Shown here: positions 1-11,999 of the stretch, piece by piece
How positions within the stretch are numbered: the stretch's first letter is position 1
Layout of the letters: every line of letters starts with the position of its first letter
Assembly (NCBI GenBank): GCA_022495005.1
Contig: JAGYXB010001404.1
Location: 124,001 to 188,000 of the forward strand
From: Rhyacophila brunnea
Taxonomy: Eukaryota > Arthropoda > Insecta > Trichoptera > Rhyacophilidae
Direction: 5' to 3'
DNA length: 64,000 nucleotides
Made by a program: the position numbers and the translations under genes
Notes under the pieces: model-generated
Seen by the model: only the letters and a program-made list of their open reading frames with translations
What the model was told of the DNA's origin: nothing
Database searches by the model: none

Positions 1-590
1 AAGTTATGAATATCGAGACGTTGAGAAAGGAAAAACCAAGGATATGGACACATTATGTGACATCATGGCTCATAAACCTCAGATACTGGTTTGAGCTTTG
101 CATCAAAATGATAACTAAAATCATCGCCGAATCTAATATCGGATATGACACAGACGAAAAAGATATAATATTATGTTAAATCATGACATTGAATAACAAT
201 ATTTTTACAGTAAGTAACACGTCAGTTAAAAATATGAAAAGATAACCAATAATAAAACTAAAATTATTTTAGTATACAATATAGTTAACAAAGAAAATGT
301 ATTTCTTTACATAATGAAGGAAAACAGTTTTACACGACAAAAAATAAATAAAAACATCTTCGTGTAGTGAATTGATAAGTCGTTAAGCGATTATAACTAA
401 GTATTAAGCAATATTAAATATTGTATTAATATATTTTTATTTATAGTTAGGTATGTATGTATTCTAGAGAATTTAGTTGAGAGTATATAATAATTGCTGT
501 GATTAAAATTTTCCTAAATTTTAATAGCATGGTTATCAGTCACTTTGTTATTTGACAAAATCAACATTTTCCATTATTGTGTAGCCAGGC
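1..590. other. AT-rich sequence without recognised feature
   Basis: I see no open frame, repeat end or RNA gene that can be supported here. It could be intergenic or intronic. Confidence 0.5.
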
Positions 591-890
591 GTGATATGCA
601 TAGGTATGACACCCCGGAAGTCCGGGTAGGGAGGGGAGTCGGGGCCGCACAGCCCGATCCGACCTCCGCGCTCAACTCTCCGGTCTACCTGACGTTAATG
701 ACGCCCTGGTAGCGTGCTGTCGATCGATACGTGTGAGTCACACGACCAGCTTCCACTCTTCGACTAGCTCAGTGATGTAAATTGTTCAAGGCGGTCAATC
801 GAAGCTGGGTTTGGTTTAATAGAGCACGTTCAGTGTAAGGTTGTCTTGACAGTTGGGTAAATATAGGATGCCGGGATGATAAAAATGATG
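591..890. other. GC-rich island, probably an old repeat fragment
   Basis: The base composition jumps to GC-rich against AT-rich flanks, with short imperfect palindromes such as CCCGGAAGTCCGGG near 613. It ends around GGATGCCGGGATGAT. The look is that of a non-LTR retrotransposon 3' untranslated region, but no coding frame supports this. Identity is unresolved. Confidence 0.3.
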
Positions 891-2020
891 AACGCACCAA
901 TTAATCGACGCAAAGGTCAACGGTTTTTATTATTAATTATGGTTCACAAAAAGTTACATACACAACACAACACACAGAACACAATTATAAAGTTTACACA
1001 GTTTATAAAGTTACAGGCACATTTGAGATTAAAGGTCGGTCAAAAGATTGCTGAATATTAATTAAATTTTCACGAGTCGATTCATTTATATTTTTTTTGA
1101 CAGTGATCGCACGGCTACGCTATTATTTATAGAAGAGTTATCTAAGTTAATTTCTCGATTTTTAAAATATCTAGACACCTCTGGGCGCCTTGTGTCACCA
1201 GCAAATCGCGATTCGTGTCACTTAACCTCTTAAAGTCGGTACGTAGTAAACACGTGTTGACTAACCGGATAGATTCCTGTCGATACAGAAATCGTTTTCA
1301 AAGAAATTAGGTAAACAGCACAAATTATATTTTTCACAAAGTCGACTCTAAGCGGGACACGAAGTCCATCACGGATCGAAGGCTGGGGCTTACTGACCTG
1401 GCAGTCATCACCACTGGTTATGTCCCCTTTTCAGCCTTATCGCTGTCCCTCTCGATCTACCCCTGAACGCTCACCCCCTCTCTGTCATTCTCGCCCGTGG
1501 CGGAATGCTTGGACTTTACTTGGGTTTTACCTTAAGGGTCGTCCAAGTCATCTTTTTGCCAGGTAGTCGAAAGTTACAGCGATTTCGGAGGAATCGAGCC
1601 CAAAAGAAACAACATTAGCTATGGTTTTTGAAATATTCGAATCACGGCTATAAATATTAATCTTGCGTGACCAACCTTTATCTCGCCCATCTGGTAATTT
1701 GAACATTTTTAGTTAATAAATACAGAGCATTTTATTCATCGAGCGGCGATAGAAGGACATTTGGCTTGGCGGACTATAAGAAACATGAATGTGGCATCCA
1801 TATATTTGCTCGTACTTTACCTTAAAGGGGTCCTCCATACATGTAGAAACGTGAAGGTATCAGGTATATATATTTCAACAAACGTATATGAATAAGCTTT
1901 ATAATAAATTCCTTTTAAGATTTGTCAACATGTAAAGGGACTGATTACTTAGGAACCTGATATATTGTAATATGTTAATTTTATCTTTTTAACCTAGTAT
2001 TATTAGAGACAGTTTTAGTT
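891..2020. other. Mixed intergenic sequence with a moderately GC-rich block at 1340-1580
   Basis: No conserved frame is visible. The 1340-1580 block has a pyrimidine-rich stretch around 1445-1490 and differs in composition from its flanks, but no terminal repeats or second copy were found. Confidence 0.35.
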
Positions 2021-2484
2021 AAGGGGGAACATGCTCAGCGTAGGTCAAAATGTAGCTTTTATTCTATTTTCAAAGCATGATCCTGGACATTCCTTAAACG
2101 TTGTAAATAATCTATTTATATAATTTTGAAGCTTTATTATCCTTTATATTTATTTTAAACATTTGATGACTGCATAAAGTATTTTTATTACATAAAATAG
2201 TATCCTTTTAAACCTCTCGCTCTAATGTTTTATAATATAGTCATATTGCAGTACATAAATGTGCAGTGGTGTTAAGATTTTTTACATTTATTAATTTTTA
2301 AACGCATTTATAAAACCATCAGTATATTTTATGTTGACATTATTATAGTGAATTATTTACGATAAAAATTATATTGATAATCTCTGTGATCCCAAATTTG
2401 ACAAGAATTAGGGATTATATTATTAAAAAATGGGCAAGATTAACACATTTGAAGATGATTCTAAAGATACTGATTATAAGCTAT
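2021..2484 (+). repeat. Dispersed repeat family A, copy 1 (truncated)
   Basis: This copy begins AAGGGGGAACATGCTCAGCG and runs to about GATTATAAGCTAT. It is clearly homologous to 5112-5789 (inverted) and 40748-41417 (direct). The other two copies continue a further 200 bases or so past the point where this one stops, so this one is truncated. No coding capacity was seen, and no inverted termini or target duplication could be assigned. It may be a non-autonomous DNA transposon or Helitron derivative. Family unknown. Confidence 0.75.
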
Positions 2485-3196
2485 CCGCAGATAGACTGCC
2501 GTTTTCGGCCGGATACTCCGTGAAATGTACAAGTGTCCTGCGATTTAACGTACTCACAAGTGGTTATCGTATGTTAGCGGCCTCGAAGTAAGTAACGCGT
2601 AAGCCCTGAAAAAAATTTGGCGGCGTATTCCCTGTCTTGTCATTTCAGACCGATGTTAGAAAGTGTTCACAGTGGAGTTGTGTCTGTGATCTACATTCTA
2701 AATACCTAGGTATGTATAATAAAAAAAAATATTTTAATAAGAAAAGTGCTTGCTTAGTAGTGGTGCATAATCTGTGGCCCACTTATCGGCTGACTAAATG
2801 AAATGGTAATATTAGATATTTTTCCTGGCATATTTTCCAAATCTCTTTTTCCACGACCCGGTTATTTTTATATTTCTCCTTCATGAGTCACTATACTTTG
2901 TATCGTCCCTACTGAGCTATTTACACGTAAAATAGAACAGATATAAATGATCGTTTTCATATATAATAATAGTATTATAATAAAAATATATTTACTCTGT
3001 AAAGAAATCAACCAAAAACCAATAAATTATTAATGATATGCGATATCATTATTCTTAGATCCTTACTTGAAATCGGTTTTCTCTGTATATTTTTTATGAA
3101 TACTAAAAATACTAAAATACTAAAACGCCTGTTTCATGCTTGACAAAATACTAATTTATTCGCTTTTTATGCTTAAACTGGATAGATACTCCTGAA
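2485..3196. other. AT-rich sequence without supported feature
   Basis: A sequence resembling a hAT end (near 2757, ...GTGGTGCATAATCTGTGGCCC) is present, but no matching partner end or target duplication was found. Nothing else is recognised. Confidence 0.4.
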
Positions 3197-4047
3197 TAGG
3201 GATTTCAATCCAGGGATCCCGAACCATTTTCGATACATTTGAATCCCGGGATTAGTAAACATAATCCTGAAACTTTCGGTATTGATTTTTTTATCAATTT
3301 ATGGAAAATAAAATAAAAACGAAAATATAACAGAAAAAATATTTTTAATAACATATAACTACATTATAAATAAACTGAGTTTGAAAGAAGTTTGATTTTG
3401 TACCCATGTGTTAAATTAATAAAGATGAGAAAGATTGTGAAAAAAACAATGCTTCGCACTTTTAACAAAGTGATTCCACCAATGATCTCGTACGTTTTAC
3501 GATAGTTTCATATTTGGCTGACTAATTAGATTTATGAAGCGGAAAGGCCATACACCACGATTTACTTTACTATTTTAAATCTCGCTAAACCATTCATTAA
3601 GTCTTTACTATCAGAAACAGCAATCTCATATAAAATATATAAACACTAAACACATTTTTAATTCTACGAAATTTTATAAATGAAAATCGTCTAGATTTTT
3701 AAATAGTTTAACATTCTTTTTATTGAAAGTAAACCACTACTACGCACTATCAGAAAATGCTATTCTGGAGCCCCACTGGTCACCGGATAATAAATAACCA
3801 TTTTTTGCTACCTTACGCAATCGTAACAGAAAAATAATAAATCCGTTTATTTAAATGAATTGAGAGGGGGGAAAGTATAGCTAGTAAGAGAGTAGAGAGT
3901 ACAAAATAGAGCCAGCTAGAGTAAATTATACTAGATTTATTTTTGACCGATTTTATCAATGTTATTTTGTAATAAAATTTTTATATTAACTATCGAAAAA
4001 AATGCCAATCCCGGGATCAACATTTTTGCTCGAGATTGGATACCCTA
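3197..4047 (+). mobile_element. hAT-type non-autonomous element, 'AATCCCGGG' family, copy 1
   Basis: It begins TAGGGATTTCAATCC and ends GGATACCCTA, an inverted pair matching the YARNG start known for hAT elements. Flanking 8-mers are CTCCTGAA (left) and CTCCTAAC (right), 6 of 8 identical, consistent with a decayed target duplication. Inside are several copies of the near-palindrome AATCCCGGGATT near both ends. The same family occurs at 28436-29144 (minus) and 63244-63971 (plus). This copy is the most diverged of the three and is probably the oldest. No transposase coding is recognisable. Confidence 0.85.
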
Positions 4048-5111
4048 CTCCTAACGACAAGATTGCGATTCAGTCAAAGGTGTTTTTGAGTAGGTACCGT
4101 ATAACACGATAGTTCAATTTTAAATTCAATATCTGAATCCAGCAATTCTTTTTCGGATTCTATGATTACTGTAAAAGGGTTATTTATTTTCTGTGGCCTT
4201 CGTGGAGTTATCTATGGCCCCTAAGCGTTGATTTTTTTAACTGTGGCTGTCGGCTAAGAAACGCTGATCTAGACTATACTTTCAGTAAAACATGGTAAAA
4301 TGCTGTCACCCCTTAATGGCATTGCTCTTGTTTGGTTGCATTATTTGCGATAGGTACAGTGTATCTAAGTATCTTTCAGACATAATTACAACGAATTGAT
4401 GCCAAATATCCACTTTTACCTTTCTGTCATAATTTTATTCATAACTATTTATAATGTACCTACATAATAAGTAATTTTTTTCAGCAGGCGACTAATAGTC
4501 ACAATTATTTCTCGATTTAACTGAAAATGGTTTTATGCAATAAACATTCTATACATACATGCAGTTTTTAATAATTCGTTCATAATACTCATTTATGACC
4601 ATGAAAACAGCTGTAAATGTTTACCGTTTATTTGGAAAAAATAAATAAATAAGTTATATATAGTAAAAGTAAAGATGAGATATTGGAACTGGTTCGGTTA
4701 CGTGCTTTGAATGCCTCAGGATACACTCAACTTGACCTGATTTTTTTTCAAGCCAAGTAAATTCGGGCTTTTGGATGATCGCTAAATACTATCCGTAGGG
4801 TATATTATACTTATGGCAGCTATGATTCTCTATGTCTATTTAAGCTTCAGACATGGAAAAACAAAAACGAAGACTAAATTTACCCGACTGATAAAAATGT
4901 TTTACACCACTGGTTTATAGTTTCATTTTCAATTGCGTAGAAGGAAAAAATTCACTGACATATTAAATTTGTATAAGATATTATTTTCAGACTTTTGATT
5001 GCGATATATCTGTTTATTTCTATGTGAGGTGTAAAGAGACTTCTTTTCATACAATTCTTTAATATTTTCGACGGTATTCCGTTTAAAAAAAAAATTCGGT
5101 TAGGTACATGT
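4048..5111. other. AT-rich sequence without recognised feature
   Basis: Short open frames on both strands show no protein-family signal. No repeat ends could be paired. Confidence 0.4.
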
Positions 5112-5789
5112 TTAAACACGCGCGTTAACATCATTTTACTCCCTACTTCAATCATAGTTGGTCAATTTATGGCTAAGGCCGTATGTTGTAGCTTAACCAC
5201 TGGGGAATGCCAAAAGAAATGGCGTATTTAAACAAAAAAAAAAAAACACTACCTTATTCTTAGGTCAATAATTATTATAAAGCAATCATTATTCGTAGGA
5301 TGTTTATCACACTTGAATGGTCAAAGACATAGCTTATAGTATCTTTAGAATTATCTTCAAATGTGTTAATCTTGTCCAGTTTTTGAATAATAAAATGCAT
5401 AATTCTTGTCAAATTTGGGATCACAGAGATTATCAATATAATTTTTTATCGTAAATATTTCACTATTATAATGTCGATATAAATTATACTGATGGTTTTA
5501 TAAATGCGTTTAAAAATTAATAAATGTAAAAAATCTTAACACCACTGCACATTTATGTACTGAAATATGACTATATTCTAAAACATTAGAGCGAGAGGTT
5601 TAAAAGAATACTATTTTATGTAATAAAAATACTTTATGCAGTCATCAAATGTTTAAAATAAATATAAAGGATAATAAGGCTTCAAAATTATATAAATAGA
5701 TTATCTACAACGTTTAAGATATGTTCAGGATCATGCTTTGAACATAGAAAAAAGCTCAATTTTGACCCACGCTGAGCATGTCTGCCCTT
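5112..5789 (-). repeat. Dispersed repeat family A, copy 2
   Basis: Homologous in reverse orientation to 2021-2484 and to the whole of 40748-41417. With copy 1 it forms an inverted-repeat pair with arms of about 460 bases around a 2.6-kb interval that includes the hAT copy at 3197. Since copy 3 is solitary and as long as this one, the pairing is more likely two separate insertions than the ends of one large element. Confidence 0.8.
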
Positions 5790-8211
5790 GTTATTAAAAT
5801 TCCTACTCAGACAATTATTGACTTGAAAATATTCACAAACTTTACTAATATCTAATCAGAAAAAAACTTACTATTACATTGGAAAACAGAATATTCGCCA
5901 CAAATAAGTCACAATTCTCACTACAAAATTACAAAACTGTCATACGCATAGCGACACCGTCTCGTCATCTTTGAGAAGGAATTTTTGCGGCGGATATACG
6001 GAATTGTGGACACATTGAATATTTAAAAGCAATATAATCAGGTACAATAATAAGATGTACCTTATGTATCACGATTCAAAACTCTCTATTCTATTCGATA
6101 AAATTCTTGACATGTACATTGCGTGATAAAGACAATGGTATCGGAAATGGTTGTAGTTGGGAACTCGGGAGGAAGGGGCCCAGTTGGAGATCACGGATGC
6201 GATAGGAGAAGGTACAATGGAATGAATACTGACAAATGAAAATAATCCGCAGATGAACCCATCGGCTGGAGGAAAGCGGTGGGGAAAGCTAGAGAGAGAG
6301 GAAGAAAGAGATAACTTTACAAAACAATGATTAATTTAACACCGGTGAAATTTTGTTTTATTCATTCCGTAAAAAATGCGGAAAAGATCAAATAAATAAA
6401 TTACATAATGTTAAAAATATTTTGGAATTAAAATTATATTCTACGTCTTTTTGCACAGAATAGATTAATACCTAAATATAATTCAGATAGGCTATACCCC
6501 CATACACTACATTTTGAAGCAGGGTTTTGAATGTGTAACCTACAATAAAACACACTTTATAGTCGTGCAATACTGTGTGTTGCAACCTTCAAATATACCA
6601 TTATTGAATAAGCATCAGTGCATAAACCGAGAGCAGTTGTTAGAACGATGGACAAGCTTAGAATGACTTATTCTTGACACGTATTTAAGTGTATCGCATA
6701 TTCTTCCACACTCGAGATTGGATGCCTGTTACTCCACACCAGTTAATTATTTTAGTTCCCAATAATTCGGTGTTCCCTGGTTTTTTGTTTCTGCTATGTT
6801 CTTATGCGAAGTTCATACTCGATATATTATTATGTACCTATAAAATGTTATTCAAAATTATAATTATGTATATCATTTATTTTTACCGATCCGCATACCG
6901 CCTTTTTGAAGAAAAACTCTTAAATTGAACATAATAATAATAATAATATGTTCTTTAATACATGCTTAAGTGTACTTGTACAATATATTTTAATTTATAT
7001 TCCTTGTGTATATATATAGCATGCAAAATAGATAGCTTGCTAAAAATTGTTCAAATAAGCCGTCTTTAAATTCAAATATTACATTTAAATAAATATATGT
7101 TTATGTTAATATTTGTATGTAATAATATGGGAATATAATTATTAATATGTTTGAAAACATATAAAAAATGCAATGTAAAAATTTTACAAGTTATTAATTT
7201 TATTATTGAAAAGACATCCTCACTATGTCTCTCATCTCTGAAGAACTAAAACTTATCTGAGACAACAGGTGAACATGTGAATTTATACAAGAAAGCTGGG
7301 CTGAAACGCCTTTGACAGTCTTAATAATATTTTCAAAAATGACCTATTATAATAAAATTTTATAATAATATCTAAAATGTAGTGTTGAACCAGTGTATGT
7401 TTTCCGTAATCACATATGCGTGCGAAATATCTACTTTCAGTTAAAAATATATCTAGGAAGTTAGGGTAGAAGTAGGGTGGCAGGGCCATGCCAAGGGTGG
7501 TTGCCGTCCGTGCTAGCCGATAATTGCTGCCTCTCTACAAATATATTATATATTTTAGTGGAAATAGAAAATACATATTAATAATAATAATTATTGTAGT
7601 ATAACAAAAAATATGGAACATTTTACTAATTAAAAATAGTATTCTGAATTATAACGTGTAGCGTTTTGAAATAACCAAATTGAACACAATTTATAAAAAA
7701 ATATGCGCTTGCGACTCTTTTTTATTATTCGTTTTCTTTAAATATTAGGTATAAATTTATAACTTTGATGTCATGTCATACAAAAAATAATATATTTTGC
7801 AGATACGTTATTTATTAGTTATTTATTATAATATGACACTGACCCATCCTATTGAGACTTCAACTCGATTTTCCACTCTGTGGTAATTACCACCGTATGG
7901 CAGTAGACAATGTACTTCATATATTTCATCATACATCCTGTGATCTAATTGAATATAATATTTTTTATTACAATTATTTAAATTGTGGTTTTGTGACTTT
8001 GCCGCGCAAGTGTTTCGCACCTCTAACACCCCTGGTTAGAGCATTCCTGCATGGTGGTATAGAGACATGCATACTGGGCATAATGCATAATTAAAACGGA
8101 ATAGTCGGGCAAGGGAACACACAAGGGTATAGTGTAAAATAATAGATTTTAAATGAAAATTGGCTGGACACCGTAGCTCGAAGAAAAATGTAGCTCAATT
8201 TTCAAAATCGC
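5790..8211. other. AT-rich sequence without recognised feature
   Basis: No conserved frame was found. A purine-rich, GC-richer block lies at 6130-6310 and ends in an AG-rich run. A short ATA-triplet run sits near 6930-6950. None of these could be assigned to a gene or element. Confidence 0.4.
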
Positions 8212-8476
8212 TTCAGAGAGTATTATAAGAGCCATTAGCTAAAATTTGTCGCAATTAACTGCGGCGCCTTTAGCACTGTAGTCAATGTGCATGGGCGCGA
8301 AACCCAAGAGATGCAGGTTCGATTCTTGCGGGGTGTCTTACTTTTTTCAAAAATATTTTTTCTATTGGTTATAATACATTTTCTCAGAAGTGTTTTTAAA
8401 AATATGTATGCTCAATACTTAGAATATATCATTCTTAAATCTTGTGAATTATTCGTTGAATAAAAAAATAGTTAAT
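8212..8476 (+). repeat. tRNA-derived SINE, family F, copy 1
   Basis: The tRNA-like head carries an A-box-like stretch (TTAGCACTGTAGTCAATG) near 8270 and a B box (GGTTCGATTC) near 8314, the internal RNA polymerase III promoter arrangement. A short upstream conserved leader and a roughly 150-base 3' body follow, ending in TTATTCGTTGAATAAAA. A second copy lies at 51660-51936. The head does not fold as an intact tRNA with paired acceptor arms, so a functional tRNA gene is unlikely. Confidence 0.75.
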
Positions 8477-9374
8477 ATTAATGTTGATACTAATTTACAC
8501 TAAAGCACGTTTTGGCATCGCTCAAGATAACAAAACGCTCTCTGGGCCTGAAAATAAATAAACCTAGTATAGTTACATGTTGTATGGATATCTTGTTGAG
8601 CACTAATATACGAATGCGAAAAGCTTATATGTTATTCATTTTCACCGTGGCATCGTGTTTTTTCAAAACAGCGCGAATTTCAAACAAAAATCAAACTGAC
8701 TGCTTTGATCAATAATTAATAATTGTAATCATTTGTATCCACGCAATGTCTTACTAAGTAAAACCATTTCCCGTGAGTTTGAGTAAACGTATATGTATAT
8801 GTACATAATATGTTTGAGGACATATGCCAAAGTATTGCTAACGTATTATGACGATGGTAAAAATACGTACCTACATAATATGATATTTAGAGTTAAAAGA
8901 TAATACTGTTTAGTTAAAAGATTAAAAACCAGGACAAATTTTCAAATCTTATCTTAGCACTTTGCCAATTGCTGGAATAAGGACGCTTAGAGAAAATACG
9001 TGACCGGAAAAATCTGGGTGAAAATTATAATAAAAAATAAATGACAAGACCCCTATTGAACAACTTTTATAGCTGATAACGTATGTTATCTAGAAAAATG
9101 CTCTCCTCTCTCCAAAATTGCTCTCGTATTATAACGAATGGCTTTAACTCACATTTTTGTGTCAAATACCAAAATATTAGACATGTTTTCATGATTTAAA
9201 AAATACCCTGTTTGTGTAAAGTAAAGACAGCTATTGGCAGCATTTTAATTAGACAAGTTCCTAGTAATTATAAAATTATATTTTGAATGTGGTAGTATAA
9301 TATCATGTTTTATTAAAATTTAAAAAGTTTTTGGTAATATCTCATTCCATTATTTTAATAATGTATTTACAGAA
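8477..9374. other. AT-rich sequence without recognised feature
   Basis: No gene, repeat end or RNA gene supported. Confidence 0.4.
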
Positions 9375-10050
9375 ATAACCCGCGATGGTTGAGTGTAGAA
9401 ATTGCAATACCGAATGATCATATCAATACCAGTATTTCGGTATTCCTGAAATACATGGAAAATATCTAATAATAAAGATTAATATTTTATAGCAAAAATA
9501 TCTAAATATGTATATAAATGTAAACCTTTAAAAATAGATAAATGGAGGCTGATGTTTATAAATACCTCGTAGTTCAACTATTGACACTTTCTTGATCGAA
9601 TGATCTTTAAATAAATTTATATTATGAAGTGTTCTTAGATCTATATGTGCTCCACTGGTATCCATCAAATGATGTATTAGTATATTGCACTTTTACAACA
9701 TTTAGCAATTCTTTTGCTTTAATCCCGTAAAGATTAAAACCGAAAACAATATTACTCATTTCTCTGTTCAAAAAAAATATTTCTCCACTGTTGTATACAA
9801 AAACTACTCTTTAGAGTAGTAGAAAAAATAGATATGTTATACTGTATAATTATTATTTCATCGTGAAATCTTTCCACTTTCAACACCGAATATATCGGTA
9901 TTGTCTAATTTTTAAAACCGGTATTTCGATATCGAAAAATACTGCAATACCGGTTTTGAAATACCGGTATTGCAATCCCTAGTTGAGTGGTAGGGTGTAC
10001 GCTTATGAATCTCTAGATCGCGAGTTCAGAAAAATCTCGCGTCTGGAAAA
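9375..10050 (+). repeat. tRNA-like sequence (probable SINE head) interrupted by a hAT element
   Basis: Joining the two sides of the hAT at 9396-9981 (one copy of the duplicated 8-mer) gives an A-box-like TGGTTGAGTGGTAGGGTG followed about 30 bases later by a degraded B box (GAGTTCAG). This suggests a tRNA-derived sequence split by the insertion. No intact tRNA fold is claimed. Confidence 0.45.
9396..9981. mobile_element. hAT-type non-autonomous element, 'ATTGCAATACCG' family
   Basis: Termini are TAGAAATTGCAATACCG at the left and CGGTATTGCAATCCCTA at the right, inverted copies of one another. The flanking 8-mers are both GTTGAGTG (9388-9395 and 9982-9989), a perfect hAT-length target duplication. 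The interior repeats variants of ACCGGTATTTCGGTATT near the ends and holds no coding frame. About 586 bases, so a non-autonomous derivative. Confidence 0.93.
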
Positions 10051-10512
10051 TACACACGTTGTTTTCCAAATATGCTTACTTACATTCAGGGCATATACCT
10101 AGTAATATATTATTTAAAAAGACTTTTTCAATATCAATTTTGTTTTATATCCATTTATCGTGAAAAGGTTATTTATTTTGTTTCATGAAAACGGTCTAGA
10201 ATACGTCTGATATAATTATTTACATACATTTTATTATCAATTCTATGCATACTATGTAAGTGGAAGTCAGGTGAGTAGTTTATACACAATATATAAATTG
10301 ATATTCCGGCTTTTGTTAAACAACTAAAGGTAACCCTTTTCAAATTTGGCATAATATTAGTATATTATATTTATATTGGTATTTTTTTAGCATTTAGTTT
10401 AGTGACGTGAATAAACATAATATGATATCCAATGGCTTAAAAAATAACATAGCTACTAGAAAATGTACTATTGTTGTGTACAAATTATGTGTTATAACTT
10501 ATGATACATACT
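10051..10512. other. AT-rich sequence without recognised feature
   Basis: Nothing supported. Confidence 0.4.
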
Positions 10513-10990
10513 ATAATAATTATAAGATAAAAAATTCTTTTTATATACTTACAACGTTTTAAAATTTTCTGTTGAATCATATTATAAACTTGACTTGACT
10601 AGCTTAAACGATCAAAAAAAATTGTACTTGATAGAAATACTGAATAATGAAATGTCATTAATATTGATTTCCATAGTAACGCACGTACATATTATTATTT
10701 TTAATAATTTAGTTGCAAGGACCCCCTAGCAACCAATAATGGTATCGAAATAACTTTTCATACAAACAAAGAATTAACTAAAAATGAATTCAATTCTACT
10801 TAAAGATGGCTAAATGTATTTAAAAATGCATTGGCATCGTGTTCTGATATATTCTAAAAGTTTCAAATGTCTAGCTAGTCGGGAAGTTAGTTAAAAATCG
10901 ATTGCAAGATTTGTACCGGACAAACAACCTAAATAAGAATACGACCTAAGAAAAACGTTGTAATAAAATACAAATTTTGTTCGGAAAAAC
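10513..10990 (+). repeat. Dispersed repeat family D, copy 1
   Basis: Shares long stretches (for example CTAGCTAGTCGGGAAGTTA near 10871) with 21002-21424 and 22351-22868, all in the same orientation. The end of this copy contains a short internal duplication (AAAATACAAA...TTTGTTCGGAA twice). No coding frame or clear terminal repeats. Family unknown. Confidence 0.8.
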
Positions 10991-11999
10991 GTCGTAAAAT
11001 ACAAAGTTTGTTCGGAATTTAGAAACGGCAGGCTCTAGAAATCCAGAGCGCTGAATTTTTTTACTGAATATTTCTAGGCTAAAACGTAGGTCAAAAAAAA
11101 CGTGATAAATTCTTGTACTTAAATTAAAATTTGAATAATTAAGGTTTCACGTAAATTTTACAGAAGAAGAAACAACGAAATTAAATGAAATATATATTTG
11201 ATGATTTGGACGTATATAATTCATTTGATATTTGGTAACCTTAGTAACAGAACAACAAAATTATTGTCTGATGTCATTTTATTCGACTACTTATAAAATA
11301 TCACTAGCTGAGCCAGCTGGCTCTCGCCAGTCTGTCTCGCTAGGTCTTGCAGACAGCTTTTCGTCATAGTGACTTGGTGTTGGATTCTAATATAAAAATT
11401 GTAAAGCGTGTATAGACGGCGCCATAGTTTTTCCTTCGGGATGGATTTTCATTCACGTCAGACAATTGAAAATTTAGCTGATTTGTCAGTTTTACGATCT
11501 GCATGTCATCACTACCAATACAAATTTGGAGTCATGTGCGTAGTCTATTCTGGAGTCTGGCCTTCTCAATATCGTCTGACACCATTTCAGGCTGCTAGGC
11601 CTAGCAGAACAGCTGGCAATTGCTGATTGCTACCATTGTCATTTTAATTTTAATACAATATATGTGTAGGTATGTACATTTAAATATGATAAATAATTAT
11701 ACATCTCAATCGTGATTATCATAAATAGCGATCCAATATAACGCGAATATTAATCTCTTTCGGGTCCCATTTACATAATAGAATAAGGTTAGCAGCATAA
11801 AAAATAAATTTAAACATTATTTTGTTTCATTGTCTATAAAAAATAAATGCTCGGAGCCATAGAATAATATTTTAAAAATCATATTTTGATTTTAAAATTA
11901 ACCTTAAACAATATAGTTTCCCGGTGCGGGACATTCATATCGAGACAAATGTTGATAAATAATGAAGCAATACATATTATATCTGATAAAAATAGGAAT
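10991..11999. other. AT-rich sequence without recognised feature
   Basis: A slightly GC-richer segment lies at 11305-11370 and around 11410-11620. The only open frame there is short and unlike any family I know. Confidence 0.4.

Noticed and set aside
2757..4275. A larger hAT from GTGGTGCATAATCTGTGG to a possible CGCTG end near 4267
   Set aside because: The proposed ends do not pair well and the flanks show no 8-bp duplication.
2021..5789. One large foldback transposon bounded by the inverted family A copies
   Set aside because: Copy 3 at 40748 is solitary, and copy 2 extends beyond the homology with copy 1, which fits independent insertions better.
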